NCBI RefSeq assembly: GCF_000972785.3 | Contig: NZ_CP011253.3 | Location: forward strand, 2,666,001-2,730,000 | DNA: 64,000 nucleotides | Direction: 5' to 3' | Origin: Pandoraea oxalativorans | GTDB lineage: Bacteria; Pseudomonadota; Gammaproteobacteria; Burkholderiales; Burkholderiaceae | Shown: positions 8,223-16,112 of the stretch, piece after piece | How positions within the stretch are numbered: the stretch's first letter is position 1 | Layout: the number at the start of each line of letters is the position of its first letter | Notes under the pieces: model-generated | Seen by the model: the letters and a program-made list of their open reading frames with translations, nothing else | Told to the model about the DNA's origin: nothing | Databases searched by the model: none | Translations under genes and position numbers: made by a program

Positions 8223-9653
8223 GAGTTAAAGTCAAATCTGGTGTACGGGGCGTGAGCAAGATTAGGCGGCCAGGGGCTGCTGAGCCGGTGTGCTGTCGGT
8301 CACCGGCTCTCCATCCTTGAACGTCATCCCGTCAAGCATCGTCGCGATCTTTTCGGGGGCGCGGATGCGCCGCCACGAGTCTTCGGCCGACTCGATCAGC
8401 TTGAATGCCAGGCCGAGGAACGTCGCGCGCGAGACGCAGTTGCGCGTGCGCTTGGTGCGGTGACGCACCGTCGCGAAGGTCGATTCAATCGGATTCGTCG
8501 TGCGCAGATGCTGCCAGTGTTCGGCCGGGAAATCGTAAAATGCCAGCAGCTCGTCGCGATCTTGCGTCAGCTTTTCGACCACCTTCGGATACTTTGCCGA
8601 GTGGGTATCAACGAAGTGATCGAAGGCAACCAGCGCTTCGGCACGCGTGGCGGCCATCCAAATGTCCTGCATCGCCTTTTTGGCGCGGGCCTGCTGCGAT
8701 TTCGGCAGCGCGTTGAGCACGTTGCCCATCTTGTGGAACCAGCAGCGCTGATGCTTGGTCTGCGGGAACACTTCTTCCATCGCTGCCCAGAATCCCATCG
8801 CACCATCTCCGCAAGCCAGCAGCGGCCCTGACTGCAGACCGCGCTTTTTCAGATCGAGCAGCAGTTCGGCCCACGACGCCTTCGATTCCCGATACCCGTC
8901 ACTGATCGCCACACGCTCTTTCGTTCCGTCCGGTTTGACACCAATGATCACCAACAGGCACTGGCCGTCGGAATCGTCGCTGCGCACGCCGGTGTGAATG
9001 CCGTCAGCCCACCAGTACACCCAGCGCGCCAACGACAACTCACGCTGATTCCACTGAGCATGCTCATCGGCCCATTGCGCCTTCAGACGACTCACCACAT
9101 TTGGCGACAGGCCGCTGACCTGGCCGCCCAGCATGATGCCCATGGCTTCGCTCATGTCGCCCGTCGAGATGCCTCGCAGGTACAGCCACGGTAGTGCGGC
9201 CGACACGCGTGCGGATTTGCGAACGTACGGCGGCACGACCGCCGAATTGAAGCGGATGCCCGAACCCGAGCGATCACGCACCTTCGGTACCCGAACCGGC
9301 ACCGGACCGATGGCCGTGACGACTTCGCGCTCTGGTAGGTAGCCGTTGCGCACCACGGCACGCCGACCGTCGATCGACCTCACGTTGCTGTACTGTTCAA
9401 GCATGCTCGCCAGTTCCGCTTCGACTGCCTGCTCGATGATCTGCCGCGCGCCTTGCTGGATCAGTTCATCGAGCGCGCTCTTCGTTTGTGCTTTACTGCC
9501 GTTCGTTTCTTTCGTAATCTTCTTCATGGTGGTCGGGGCCGGCTCGCGCCGGCTTTGCTCGGTGTGCCTTCGACAAGCAACATTCTCAGCTAAACCGCCA
9601 CCGCCTTCTCATATTTCCCAAAGCACCCCGTACACCAGATTCGACAATAGCTC
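8223..9653 (-). mobile_element. IS256-family insertion sequence (1431 bp)
   Basis: The ends form an imperfect 28-base inverted repeat that starts GAG on both sides and shares the inner block aatctggtgtacgggg. The element is flanked by the 9-base duplication gcccggctg. It carries one mutator-type transposase gene on the minus strand, the same direction as the lyase it interrupts. The inner repeat happens to encode the residues SNLVYG in the lyase frame, so the broken 5' fragment ends a few codons inside the IS. It appears complete. Confidence 0.93.
8262..9527 (-). CDS. IS256-family (mutator-type) transposase
   Basis: The 421-residue transposase has the DDE residues in WWADGIHTG, ACGDGAMGFW and TTNPIESTFATVR, and the family hallmark QRCWFHKMGNVL (the C/H segment) between the second D and the E. 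The N-terminal part includes VRNGYLPERE and VPVRVPKVRDRSG, typical of the family. Length is normal (about 400). It fills nearly all of the element. All catalytic residues are present, so it is probably functional. Confidence 0.96.
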   Translation of the reverse strand: MKKITKETNGSKAQTKSALDELIQQGARQIIEQAVEAELASMLEQYSNVRSIDGRRAVVRNGYLPEREVVTAIGPVPVRVPKVRDRSGSGIRFNSAVVPPYVRKSARVSAALPWLYLRGISTGDMSEAMGIMLGGQVSGLSPNVVSRLKAQWADEHAQWNQRELSLARWVYWWADGIHTGVRSDDSDGQCLLVIIGVKPDGTKERVAISDGYRESKASWAELLLDLKKRGLQSGPLLACGDGAMGFWAAMEEVFPQTKHQRCWFHKMGNVLNALPKSQQARAKKAMQDIWMAATRAEALVAFDHFVDTHSAKYPKVVEKLTQDRDELLAFYDFPAEHWQHLRTTNPIESTFATVRHRTKRTRNCVSRATFLGLAFKLIESAEDSWRRIRAPEKIATMLDGMTFKDGEPVTDSTPAQQPLAA

Positions 9654-9662
9654 GCCCGGCTG
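9654..9662. repeat. Target-site duplication, right copy (gcccggctg)
   Basis: Second copy of the 9-base duplication, within the lyase codons that encode QPG. Confidence 0.88.
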
Positions 9663-9902
9663 ATCGCCCGCGCGCAGCACCGTGTCGAGTCCCTGAGCGA
9701 TGTGCGGCGCCAGCTTCGCATCGAGCAAACCTTGGCGGGTGTTGATGACGAGTGACGCCTTGTTGATTTCCCCCAGCCAGAAAAACGCGTCTCGCCGAGG
9801 CGCTGTGGCAGCCGTGGTATCCGTCGAGGTTTGCGCCATACCCGGCGCGCAAAGCATCGTCATAAGGCACACTCCTAGTCCGGCAATTCTTGTCTTGCGC
9901 AC

Positions 9903-10059
9903 TGCGTGTCTCCTGATCCTGACGGCGTTCGAAGGGGGATCGGCGCCGGTGTTCTATGCAGTCGACCACGATACGCCGGTCGACGTTTGCGCGCCACATC
10001 CGGCGGCGCCGATATAGTACGATCTCGATATTGCGCTCACTCCCCTGCCTCATTTCATC
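9903..10059. promoter_or_regulatory. Divergent promoter region of exported lyase and IclR regulator
   Basis: These 157 non-coding bases separate the divergent lyase and IclR genes. A tatagt (10013-10018) could be a -10 for the IclR gene, but no good -35 is visible. IclR proteins usually bind between themselves and a divergent target, so an operator is expected here. That is inference. Confidence 0.35.
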
Positions 10060-10956
10060 GTGCCCACGAAAAGCGTCGAAATAGTGCCCAAATCCGCCAA
10101 TGCGAAAGCCAAGGCGAGCGCCTCCGGTCAACCGGTAAAAGCCGCGGACAAGGTCACTGGGAAGTCCGTCGGCAACGCACCGCCACTCGGCACCCAGAGC
10201 GTCCATCGGGCCGTGACCGTTCTGCGCGAAATCGCCGCGCACGGCATGAAGGGGTTGCGCCTGTCCGACATTGCCGACGCGCTCTCGCTCGAACGTCCGA
10301 CCGCCCACCGTATCGTCAAGGGACTGGTCGCACAGGGCATGCTCATGCAGAACCGGGAGACGCGGCACTATCATCTCGGCCACGTCGTCTACGAACTCGG
10401 ACTCGCTGCGTCGCCGCATTTCAGCTTGCGCGAGCTTTGTCAGCCCACACTGCAAACACTGGCCGACAAGTCGGGCGATTCCGTCTTCCTGATGGTGCGC
10501 AGCGGCCTCGACGCCGTCTGTATCGATCTGCTCGAGGGCAGCTATCCGATTCAGACGCGCACGCTCGAAATTGGCGGCCGACGACCGTTGGGTGTCGGTG
10601 CGGGCAGTCTCGCTCTGCTCATCTCGTTGCCGCCCGACGAACGCGAGAGGGTCATGTCGACCAACGCGGGCCGTCTCACCACGTTCGGTAATTTCACGCC
10701 GTCACGACTGGAAAAGGCGATTGCCGCGTCGACGGACGCTGGCTATGCCATCAACGAAGAAGATGTGCTGCCGGGCGTGTCTGCCATCGGACTGTCGATC
10801 CGGCCGCGTCAGGGCACGCCGTATGCGGCGATCAGCATTGCGGCCATCGAATCGCGGCTTTCCGGCGCGCGACGCATCGAGATGGCCAGACTCCTGCAAA
10901 AGGAAGTGCGCGCACTGGAAAAGAAACTCGACGCCGAATCGCTCCTCTGGGGGTGA
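10060..10956 (+). CDS. IclR-family transcriptional regulator
   Basis: This 298-residue protein has a lysine/alanine-rich N-terminal tail (about 1-45), a winged helix-turn-helix (about 46-110, TQSVHRAVTVLREIAAHG to HRIVKGLV) and an IclR effector domain. It uses a GTG start. It shares long identical stretches with the IclR protein at 32306-33247, for example SGDSVFLMVRSG versus TGDSVFLMVRSG, so the two are paralogues. It is divergent from the exported lyase and convergent with the long catabolic operon. It may control either; the effector is unknown. Confidence 0.9.
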   Translation: MPTKSVEIVPKSANAKAKASASGQPVKAADKVTGKSVGNAPPLGTQSVHRAVTVLREIAAHGMKGLRLSDIADALSLERPTAHRIVKGLVAQGMLMQNRETRHYHLGHVVYELGLAASPHFSLRELCQPTLQTLADKSGDSVFLMVRSGLDAVCIDLLEGSYPIQTRTLEIGGRRPLGVGAGSLALLISLPPDERERVMSTNAGRLTTFGNFTPSRLEKAIAASTDAGYAINEEDVLPGVSAIGLSIRPRQGTPYAAISIAAIESRLSGARRIEMARLLQKEVRALEKKLDAESLLWG

Positions 10957-10957
10957 T

Positions 10958-10981
10958 GCGGCGAGAAGAATCGCTCGCCGC
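10958..10981. terminator. 8-bp hairpin between convergent IclR gene and catabolic operon
   Basis: The arms gcggcgag (10958-10965) and ctcgccgc (10974-10981) are perfectly complementary around an 8-base loop, in the 32-base gap between two convergent genes. It probably acts as a two-way terminator, although no U-tract follows. Confidence 0.45.
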
Positions 10982-10988
10982 GCCTGCA

Positions 10989-11492
10989 TCAGCCCAGCGC
11001 GATATCCGGGTGCGGCGTGGGCACCCCATAAGCCCCGCCCGCATAGAGCAGCGGCACCCGGTCGCAGTGATGCAGATCCATCACCTCACCGACAAAGATG
11101 AAATGGTCGCCGCCCTCGTACTTGAAGGCGAGATCGCATTCGAACCACGCCACACACCCGTCGAAGAGCGGCATGCCGCCACGACCGCTGCGCCACTCCA
11201 CCCCTTCGAAGCGATCCGGTACCGGAGACGCGAACCGCGCTGCGAGCGGCATTTGATCCGCACACAGTACATTGATCGCAAAGCGTCCGGAGGTCTCGAA
11301 TACCTCCAGACTGCGCGAGCGCTTGTTGATGCTCCAGAGCACGAGCGGCGGCGAGAGCGACACGGAATTGAATGAGTTCGCCGTCAGGCCTACCGGCGTG
11401 CCGTCGGGCATGGTGGTGGTGACGATGGTCACGCCGGTGGCGAAACGCCCCAACGCGTGACGAAAGTGGCTGGCATCGAACGTGGTAGTCAC
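10989..11492 (-). CDS. Flavin reductase domain protein (HpaC-like)
   Basis: I place the start at the GTG at 11492, which follows a strong GAGGAGG, giving 167 residues that begin VTTTFDASHFRHALGRFATG. The fold is the flavin reductase (FMN-binding split barrel) family: GRFATGVTIVTT, GLTANSFNSVSLSPPLVLWS and a final GD-H-F segment (EGGDHFIFVGEVMDL). Such proteins supply reduced flavin to a separate flavin-dependent monooxygenase. It is the last gene of the minus-strand catabolic operon. The likely partner is the acyl-CoA-dehydrogenase-fold protein encoded at 14934-16112, which is inference. Confidence 0.85.
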   Translation of the reverse strand: MTTTFDASHFRHALGRFATGVTIVTTTMPDGTPVGLTANSFNSVSLSPPLVLWSINKRSRSLEVFETSGRFAINVLCADQMPLAARFASPVPDRFEGVEWRSGRGGMPLFDGCVAWFECDLAFKYEGGDHFIFVGEVMDLHHCDRVPLLYAGGAYGVPTPHPDIALG

Positions 11493-11574
11493 GGAAGCCT
11501 CCTCGAGATACGTCAAAACGATCTTTGTGCGTCGTGCCCGGCGTCGCCGATGCACGACAGCGCTTGCGATTCCG

Positions 11575-12003
11575 TCAGTGCGCCAGCGGCGCGGCCACGA
11601 CCGCGGCGCCGCTGGCGACCGTTTTCTGACCCACGCGCGCCACGATCTCGCATCGCAGGCGCTGACGTCCGTCGCTGCCGGGCGCGCTATCCGCCACGGT
11701 GCCGGTCACGACGACGACGTCGCCAGGCCGTACCGGTGCATTGAAGCGTGCCTCGATGTCGACGATGAACGCCGCCGGACCTGCCCATTCCGAGACCGCG
11801 CGCCCCATGAATCCCATGGTGAGCATGCCGTGGGCGATCACGCCGCCCAGACCAGCCTCTTGCGCATAGCCCTGGTCGTAATGGATGCGGTTGTAGTCAT
11901 CCGACGCCCCCGCGTATCTCACGAGCTGCGTGGTCGTCACCGCCGGTATCGAAAGCGCGAAGGTGTCCCCCACGCATACTTGCAACAGAGGCCTCTCGTT
12001 CAT
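11575..12003 (-). CDS. MaoC-like (R)-hydratase / hot-dog dehydratase
   Basis: The 142-residue protein is a single hot-dog domain with the hydratase-2 style motif YAGASDDYNRIHYD (Asp and His of the active site) and GVIAHGMLTMGFMGR. Enzymes of this type add water to, or remove it from, enoyl-CoA thioesters in the cytoplasm. Its start overlaps the stop of the next upstream gene, another hot-dog protein, by 4 bases. The two probably form a heteromer, as in other split MaoC pairs where one subunit holds the catalytic residues. Substrate is unknown. Confidence 0.85.
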   Translation of the reverse strand: MNERPLLQVCVGDTFALSIPAVTTTQLVRYAGASDDYNRIHYDQGYAQEAGLGGVIAHGMLTMGFMGRAVSEWAGPAAFIVDIEARFNAPVRPGDVVVVTGTVADSAPGSDGRQRLRCEIVARVGQKTVASGAAVVAAPLAH

Positions 12004-12485
12004 GCCAGACTCCCCGACGCGACTTGCTGCGCCGATCGATAGACGGTAGTGCGTCGCACCGTGAATACGCATTCCCGAGCCACGCCGTCCTCGCCTATCC
12101 GGTAGCCGGACATCACCTGGCGCATCAGCGACATTGCACCTCGCGCGCCTGTCTTTTCGTCGACGCCGACGAACTGGAGGCGGCATTCGAACCGCATACC
12201 CGCCACGATGGGCCGAACGTAGTGAAACCCCATCTCTCCGGCGACGATGCGACGCCGGTCCAGCGTCGCTATCCAAGGGGGATCCTTCGGTGCGCGAAAG
12301 CAGGTCGGAAACGTGGGCGGCGCCACGATGCCGTCGTAGCCATGTCGACGCGCGAATGCTTCGTCGCGGTATAGCGGGTTGTCGTCTCCGATCGCGTCGG
12401 CGAATTTGCGAATCGCCCCGCGCTCGACTTCCACCCAAAACGGCGGTGCGCTCGTGCCAATCAGCGAATGGTCGATCTCCGTCAT
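12000..12485 (-). CDS. MaoC-family dehydratase N-terminal (FAS1-like) protein
   Basis: This 161-residue protein resembles the FAS1-like dehydratase domain that pairs with MaoC proteins: TSAPPFWVEVERGAIRKFAD near the N-terminus, DDNPLYRDEAFAR, and GEMGFHYVRPIVAGMRFEC. The ATG at 12485 has a gaggag ribosome site; the open frame runs further upstream to 12539. It overlaps the downstream MaoC gene (ATGA), which supports translation in fixed ratio and a heteromeric enoyl-CoA hydratase. It may be the non-catalytic or structural subunit. Confidence 0.8.
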   Translation of the reverse strand: MTEIDHSLIGTSAPPFWVEVERGAIRKFADAIGDDNPLYRDEAFARRHGYDGIVAPPTFPTCFRAPKDPPWIATLDRRRIVAGEMGFHYVRPIVAGMRFECRLQFVGVDEKTGARGAMSLMRQVMSGYRIGEDGVARECVFTVRRTTVYRSAQQVASGSLA

Positions 12486-12519
12486 CGTCACGCTCCTCGT
12501 TCGTCGCTCGCGAGCCGCC

Positions 12520-13686
12520 TCACTCGACACGTTCCACAATGGTCGCCGTACCGAGTCCGCCGCCGCAGCACATCGACTGCAACCCGTACAAGCCCCCGCG
12601 CAACTCCAGCTCGTCGACCAGCCCGGCCATCAGGCGCGCCCCCGTCGACCCGAGCGGGTGCCCCACCGCGATGGCGCCACCATTCACATTCACACGTGAG
12701 AGATCGGGCTTAATCTCGGCAAGCCACGCGCCCAGCACCGATGCGAATGCCTCGTTGATCTCGAACAGATCGATGTCTTCGAGGGCAAGCCCGCTGCGCG
12801 CGAGAATCTGCTGCGTTGCCGGAATCGGACCGGTGAGCATCATCGCCGGATCGACACCGACCACGAGTTGCGCACGCAATACGGCACGCGGGCGCAAGCC
12901 GTACTCACGCGCCTTCGCCGCCGTCATCAGCAGCATGGCTGCCGCACCGTCGGACACCTGACTGGCATTGCCCGCGGTGACCCGGCCGTCTTCACGGAAC
13001 GACGGTTTTAGTGAGGCCAGCTTTTCCAGCGATGTATCGCGCCGGACCCCTTCGTCCCGCGTGAGCGGCTGGCCGTCGGCCCCGGCTACGGGCAGAAGCT
13101 GACGCGAAAACCGGCCGGCGTCGTGCGCCGCTGCGCTCAGCGCATGGCTGCGCAACGCGAGTTCGTCCAGATAGGAACGTCCCAGCTTCCAGTGTGCAGC
13201 GATGCGCTCGGCGGCAATGCCCATGGAGGGCATCGAAAACCGCTCCACCAGCGACTCGGGATACCGGCGTCCGTAACGTGTGTCGTCGTTCCCGCCTTGC
13301 GTGGTGGACATCAGCTCGACGCCGCCGGCGACGACCACATCGCACGTGCCACTGCGGATCAGGTTGTCGGCAAAGTGAATGGCCTGCTGCGATGAGCCGC
13401 ACGCACGCTGCACGGTCGTTCCCGGCACCGTCACCGGAAAGTCGGCCATCAACAGCGCGGTGCGGGCGATGTTGCCTGCCTGTTCGCCCACCTGCGTCGC
13501 GCATCCCGCGACCACGTCGTCGACATCCCCCGCCGGCACGCCGTTGCGTGTGAGCACGGCACTCAGGACCTGAGCAAGCAACGCCGCTGCATGCCATTGC
13601 CTGAGTGCGCCATTGCGACGCCCCACGGGCGTTCGCACGACGTCGACGATGACCGGCTCGCGGTCGGCAAGCGCTGTGACCTTCAT
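12520..13686 (-). CDS. Thiolase (acetyl-CoA acyltransferase)
   Basis: The protein has 388 residues from the ATG at 13686, which overlaps the stop of the upstream acyl-CoA dehydrogenase. Catalytic residues are all present: Cys96 in VQRACGSSQQA, the His in NGGAIAVGHPLGSTGARL and the second Cys in SMCCGGGLGTA. It should cleave a 3-ketoacyl-CoA with CoA (or run the reverse condensation). Its place in an operon with acyl-CoA ligase, dehydrogenase and hydratase supports a beta-oxidation-like role. Chain length or ring specificity cannot be read. Confidence 0.93.
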   Translation of the reverse strand: MKVTALADREPVIVDVVRTPVGRRNGALRQWHAAALLAQVLSAVLTRNGVPAGDVDDVVAGCATQVGEQAGNIARTALLMADFPVTVPGTTVQRACGSSQQAIHFADNLIRSGTCDVVVAGGVELMSTTQGGNDDTRYGRRYPESLVERFSMPSMGIAAERIAAHWKLGRSYLDELALRSHALSAAAHDAGRFSRQLLPVAGADGQPLTRDEGVRRDTSLEKLASLKPSFREDGRVTAGNASQVSDGAAAMLLMTAAKAREYGLRPRAVLRAQLVVGVDPAMMLTGPIPATQQILARSGLALEDIDLFEINEAFASVLGAWLAEIKPDLSRVNVNGGAIAVGHPLGSTGARLMAGLVDELELRGGLYGLQSMCCGGGLGTATIVERVE

Positions 13687-14870
13687 TCGCCTGACTCCCC
13701 GGAGTTCGGTGCCCACTGGCTGTTCTTGCGGCCTAGCAGATGCCCGGCGATCATGTTTTTATGGATCTGCAAGGTGCCGCCGTAAATCGATCCGCCGCGC
13801 ACTTCGCGATACAGCCCTTCGACGGGGTACTCCGCCATGTAGCCATAGCCGCCGAGAAGCTGAATCGCGTCGTCGCAGATTTTCTTCGCGGCCTGTGCCA
13901 CATAGACCTTTGCCACGGACGTCTCGAGCGGCGATGGCAGTCCACTCGCGGTGTTCGATGCCGCACGGTAGGTCAGCATCTGGGCGGCTTCGAGCTTGAC
14001 CTTCATGTCGGCCAGCATCCATTGCAAGCCCTGGAAGTCGGCCAGTTCGCGGCCGAATTGCTTGCGTTCCTGCACGTACTGCAATGCAAATTCGAACGCC
14101 GCCTGCGCAGAGCCGAGCATGCGCGAGATGCTGCCCAGCCGCTCCACGTTGTACACGCTGATCAGTTTCGCAAATGCGCGACTCTCGGCGAGGATGTTCG
14201 CCTTCGGCACGCGGCAGTCGTCGAAGTACAACTCGTACTGCCGTTCGCCTGCCATGTTCAACGTCCCGCCGCTGCACGAGAATCCGGGGGCATCGTGCGG
14301 CACCATGATCGCGCCGATGTCGCTCGCGCGGCCGGTGTTGCCGAAGCGGCAATAGAGCATCGTATAGTGATGCCCTTTTGCGGCGCTGATAAAGATCTTC
14401 TGGCCATTGATGATGACGTCGTCGCCCTCGATGCGCGCACGCGTCTTCATCGCCGTGGCGGCCGATCCCGCATCCGGCTCGGTAATGCCGATCGACACGC
14501 CGATCTCACCGCGTGCGACACCGCCCACGAAACGCGTCTTCTGCGCTTGCGTGCCCAGCTCCAGCACGGCGCCGATGGCGCCGGTGGAGGTGCGGTGCGC
14601 CAGACCGCCCAGCGTGGAGTCGACACGCTGGATGGTCTGAATGAGCAGCAGGGTCTCCAGCAGCGGCAGGCCGACGCCGCCATATTCCTGCGGCATGTTC
14701 AACGCCAGCAATCCGGCTTCTGCCATCTGCCGACGTAGCCGTTGCAGGGGCGCAAAGTCGCCCCTGGATTCGGCCTCATGCGCCTCCTTGGCGAACGGGA
14801 GCAACTGACGACACAACCTCTCGGTGGCGTCGATCAGTTCGCGCTGCGATTCGGTGAGCTGAAAATCCAT
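13683..14870 (-). CDS. Acyl-CoA dehydrogenase
   Basis: This 395-residue protein has the three acyl-CoA dehydrogenase domains: N-terminal helices (1-115), middle beta domain (about 120-215, GVSIGITEPDAGSAATAMKT) and C-terminal helices (from about 225). The usual medium-chain motif IYEGT is IYGGTLQIHK here, so the catalytic Glu is not at the medium-chain position. Other subgroups place it on a different helix. It should transfer electrons from an acyl-CoA to FAD and then to ETF. It is overlapped by the thiolase gene and follows the second dehydrogenase-like gene by 63 bases. Confidence 0.9.
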   Translation of the reverse strand: MDFQLTESQRELIDATERLCRQLLPFAKEAHEAESRGDFAPLQRLRRQMAEAGLLALNMPQEYGGVGLPLLETLLLIQTIQRVDSTLGGLAHRTSTGAIGAVLELGTQAQKTRFVGGVARGEIGVSIGITEPDAGSAATAMKTRARIEGDDVIINGQKIFISAAKGHHYTMLYCRFGNTGRASDIGAIMVPHDAPGFSCSGGTLNMAGERQYELYFDDCRVPKANILAESRAFAKLISVYNVERLGSISRMLGSAQAAFEFALQYVQERKQFGRELADFQGLQWMLADMKVKLEAAQMLTYRAASNTASGLPSPLETSVAKVYVAQAAKKICDDAIQLLGGYGYMAEYPVEGLYREVRGGSIYGGTLQIHKNMIAGHLLGRKNSQWAPNSGESGE

Positions 14871-14933
14871 GAAAACTCTCGAAGTCTTGGTTGACGGGAT
14901 GGGTCCGATGTACCCGACGTATTAGCGCGGGGC

Positions 14934-16112
14934 TCAACGCTGCAACGTCGAATCGAAGGACTCGCCCAGTTCGGCGGCCCCGACGATCTGTGCTGTCTTG
15001 TCGTGTCCGACGTGCAGGATGTGCGTATTCAGATCGCGGATCAGACGCGCCAGCGGGAACTCGTCGAAGAGCGCCGTCGAGCCGGCCAGCATGATCAGCG
15101 TGTGCGACATCTCCAGTGCCGCATGGGCGCAGATCGATTTCGCCTGCATGGAGATGAGTTCCGCGCGTTGCACGTCGCCCGCACGCCACGCGTCGATGGC
15201 GTTTTCGAAGACGACTTGCGCCCCATGCAACTGGGTCTTCGCCTCGCCCATGCGCAACTGCACGAACGGGTCTTTGCCCCGACCGCGCTCGACCAGACTC
15301 TGTCGCACCCACTCGTACGCGCCTTCGATCATGCCGAGGTAGTTCGCTGTGAAACCGAGGTGGAAGCGCCCCTGCCAGCGTCCGCGCGGATAGACGCCGG
15401 GCTCGCCGAGCACGTGGAGTTCGTCGATGAAGACGTCGTTCAGGTAAATCTCCGGGCTCGGACACACGCGCATGCCGGTCGGGCGATACCAGTCGTGATT
15501 GATACTGAGCCCTTCCATTCCCGGTTCGACGACGACCATCAGGTGCGACTTGAAGTACTCCGTTTCGCCTTCGATGGTCGCGAACACGATGGCGACGCCG
15601 TTCTCGTAGCCATTCGTCGCATAGTTCTTGTTGCCGTTGACGATGTAGCCGCCGTCGACCTTCTTTGCCGTGGTCTTGAGCACGTACATGTGCTTGCGCC
15701 CGGCTTCGCTGCCGACGAACGAGGACACGCTCATTTTCTGCGTCATGGGCTTCACGAAACGTTCGCGCTGTGCGTCCGTACCCAGTTCGTCGAGTGCCCA
15801 CGCCACGTGGTTCTGCACCTGCATGCAGTGCGCGGTGCCCGGTGACACCCGAGCCACGCGCCGCATCGCTTGCAGGAATGTGGCCGGATCGGACGACATG
15901 ACGTTGCTGCCAAGGCCGCCGTGCTCTTTACGCACGGTGGCGGTGAGCAGGCCGAGCTCGAACAGGTCCTGCAAGTTCTCGAACGGCATGGCCGCCGCGT
16001 CGTGATACGCGCGCTCACGTGCCGGGAAGCGCTCTTGCACGACCGATTCCAGCGCAGCGAGCACATCGGGGTTGCCCTGCCTGGACAACGAAGGGGTTTC
16101 TGCAAAATTCAT
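14934..16112 (-). CDS. Acyl-CoA dehydrogenase-fold protein, possible flavin-dependent monooxygenase
   Basis: The 392-residue protein begins MNFAETPSLSRQGNPDVL after an aggaggc ribosome site. It has an acyl-CoA dehydrogenase fold but diverges from its neighbour: VSSFVGSEAGRKHMYVLKTT in the middle domain, NHDWYRPTGMRVCPSPEI, and a C-terminus ending EFPLARLIRDLNTHILHVGHD in place of the usual GGxG / YEGT end. This resembles group D relatives such as DszC or HpaB-type monooxygenases as well as unusual dehydrogenases. The flavin reductase in the same operon supports the monooxygenase reading. I cannot decide between the two from sequence alone. Confidence 0.7.
   Translation of the reverse strand: MNFAETPSLSRQGNPDVLAALESVVQERFPARERAYHDAAAMPFENLQDLFELGLLTATVRKEHGGLGSNVMSSDPATFLQAMRRVARVSPGTAHCMQVQNHVAWALDELGTDAQRERFVKPMTQKMSVSSFVGSEAGRKHMYVLKTTAKKVDGGYIVNGNKNYATNGYENGVAIVFATIEGETEYFKSHLMVVVEPGMEGLSINHDWYRPTGMRVCPSPEIYLNDVFIDELHVLGEPGVYPRGRWQGRFHLGFTANYLGMIEGAYEWVRQSLVERGRGKDPFVQLRMGEAKTQLHGAQVVFENAIDAWRAGDVQRAELISMQAKSICAHAALEMSHTLIMLAGSTALFDEFPLARLIRDLNTHILHVGHDKTAQIVGAAELGESFDSTLQR

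Larger units (their letters stand above)
6930..9902 (-). pseudogene. Exported fumarate-lyase superfamily enzyme (argininosuccinate lyase-like), split by an IS
   Basis: The 5' part (9902-9654) encodes a signal peptide (MRKTRIAGLGVCLMTMLCAP, then GMAQ) and the start of the mature enzyme. The 3' part (8213-6930) encodes the rest. Removing the IS and one 9-base duplicate gives 1533 bases, a continuous 510-residue frame with junction AGDQPGGARPDLVITFEP. The signature SSAMPQKRNPG matches the fumarate lyase family motif, and GRSSQD resembles the argininosuccinate lyase GRSRND loop. A signal peptide is unusual for this mainly cytoplasmic superfamily. Its reaction is unknown, and with the IS present it should be inactive. 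An IclR regulator is divergent from it. Confidence 0.88.

Noticed and set aside
9961..9984. Paired gtcgac sites as an IclR operator
   Set aside because: gtcgac is itself a palindrome and common in GC-rich DNA; two copies are not enough evidence.
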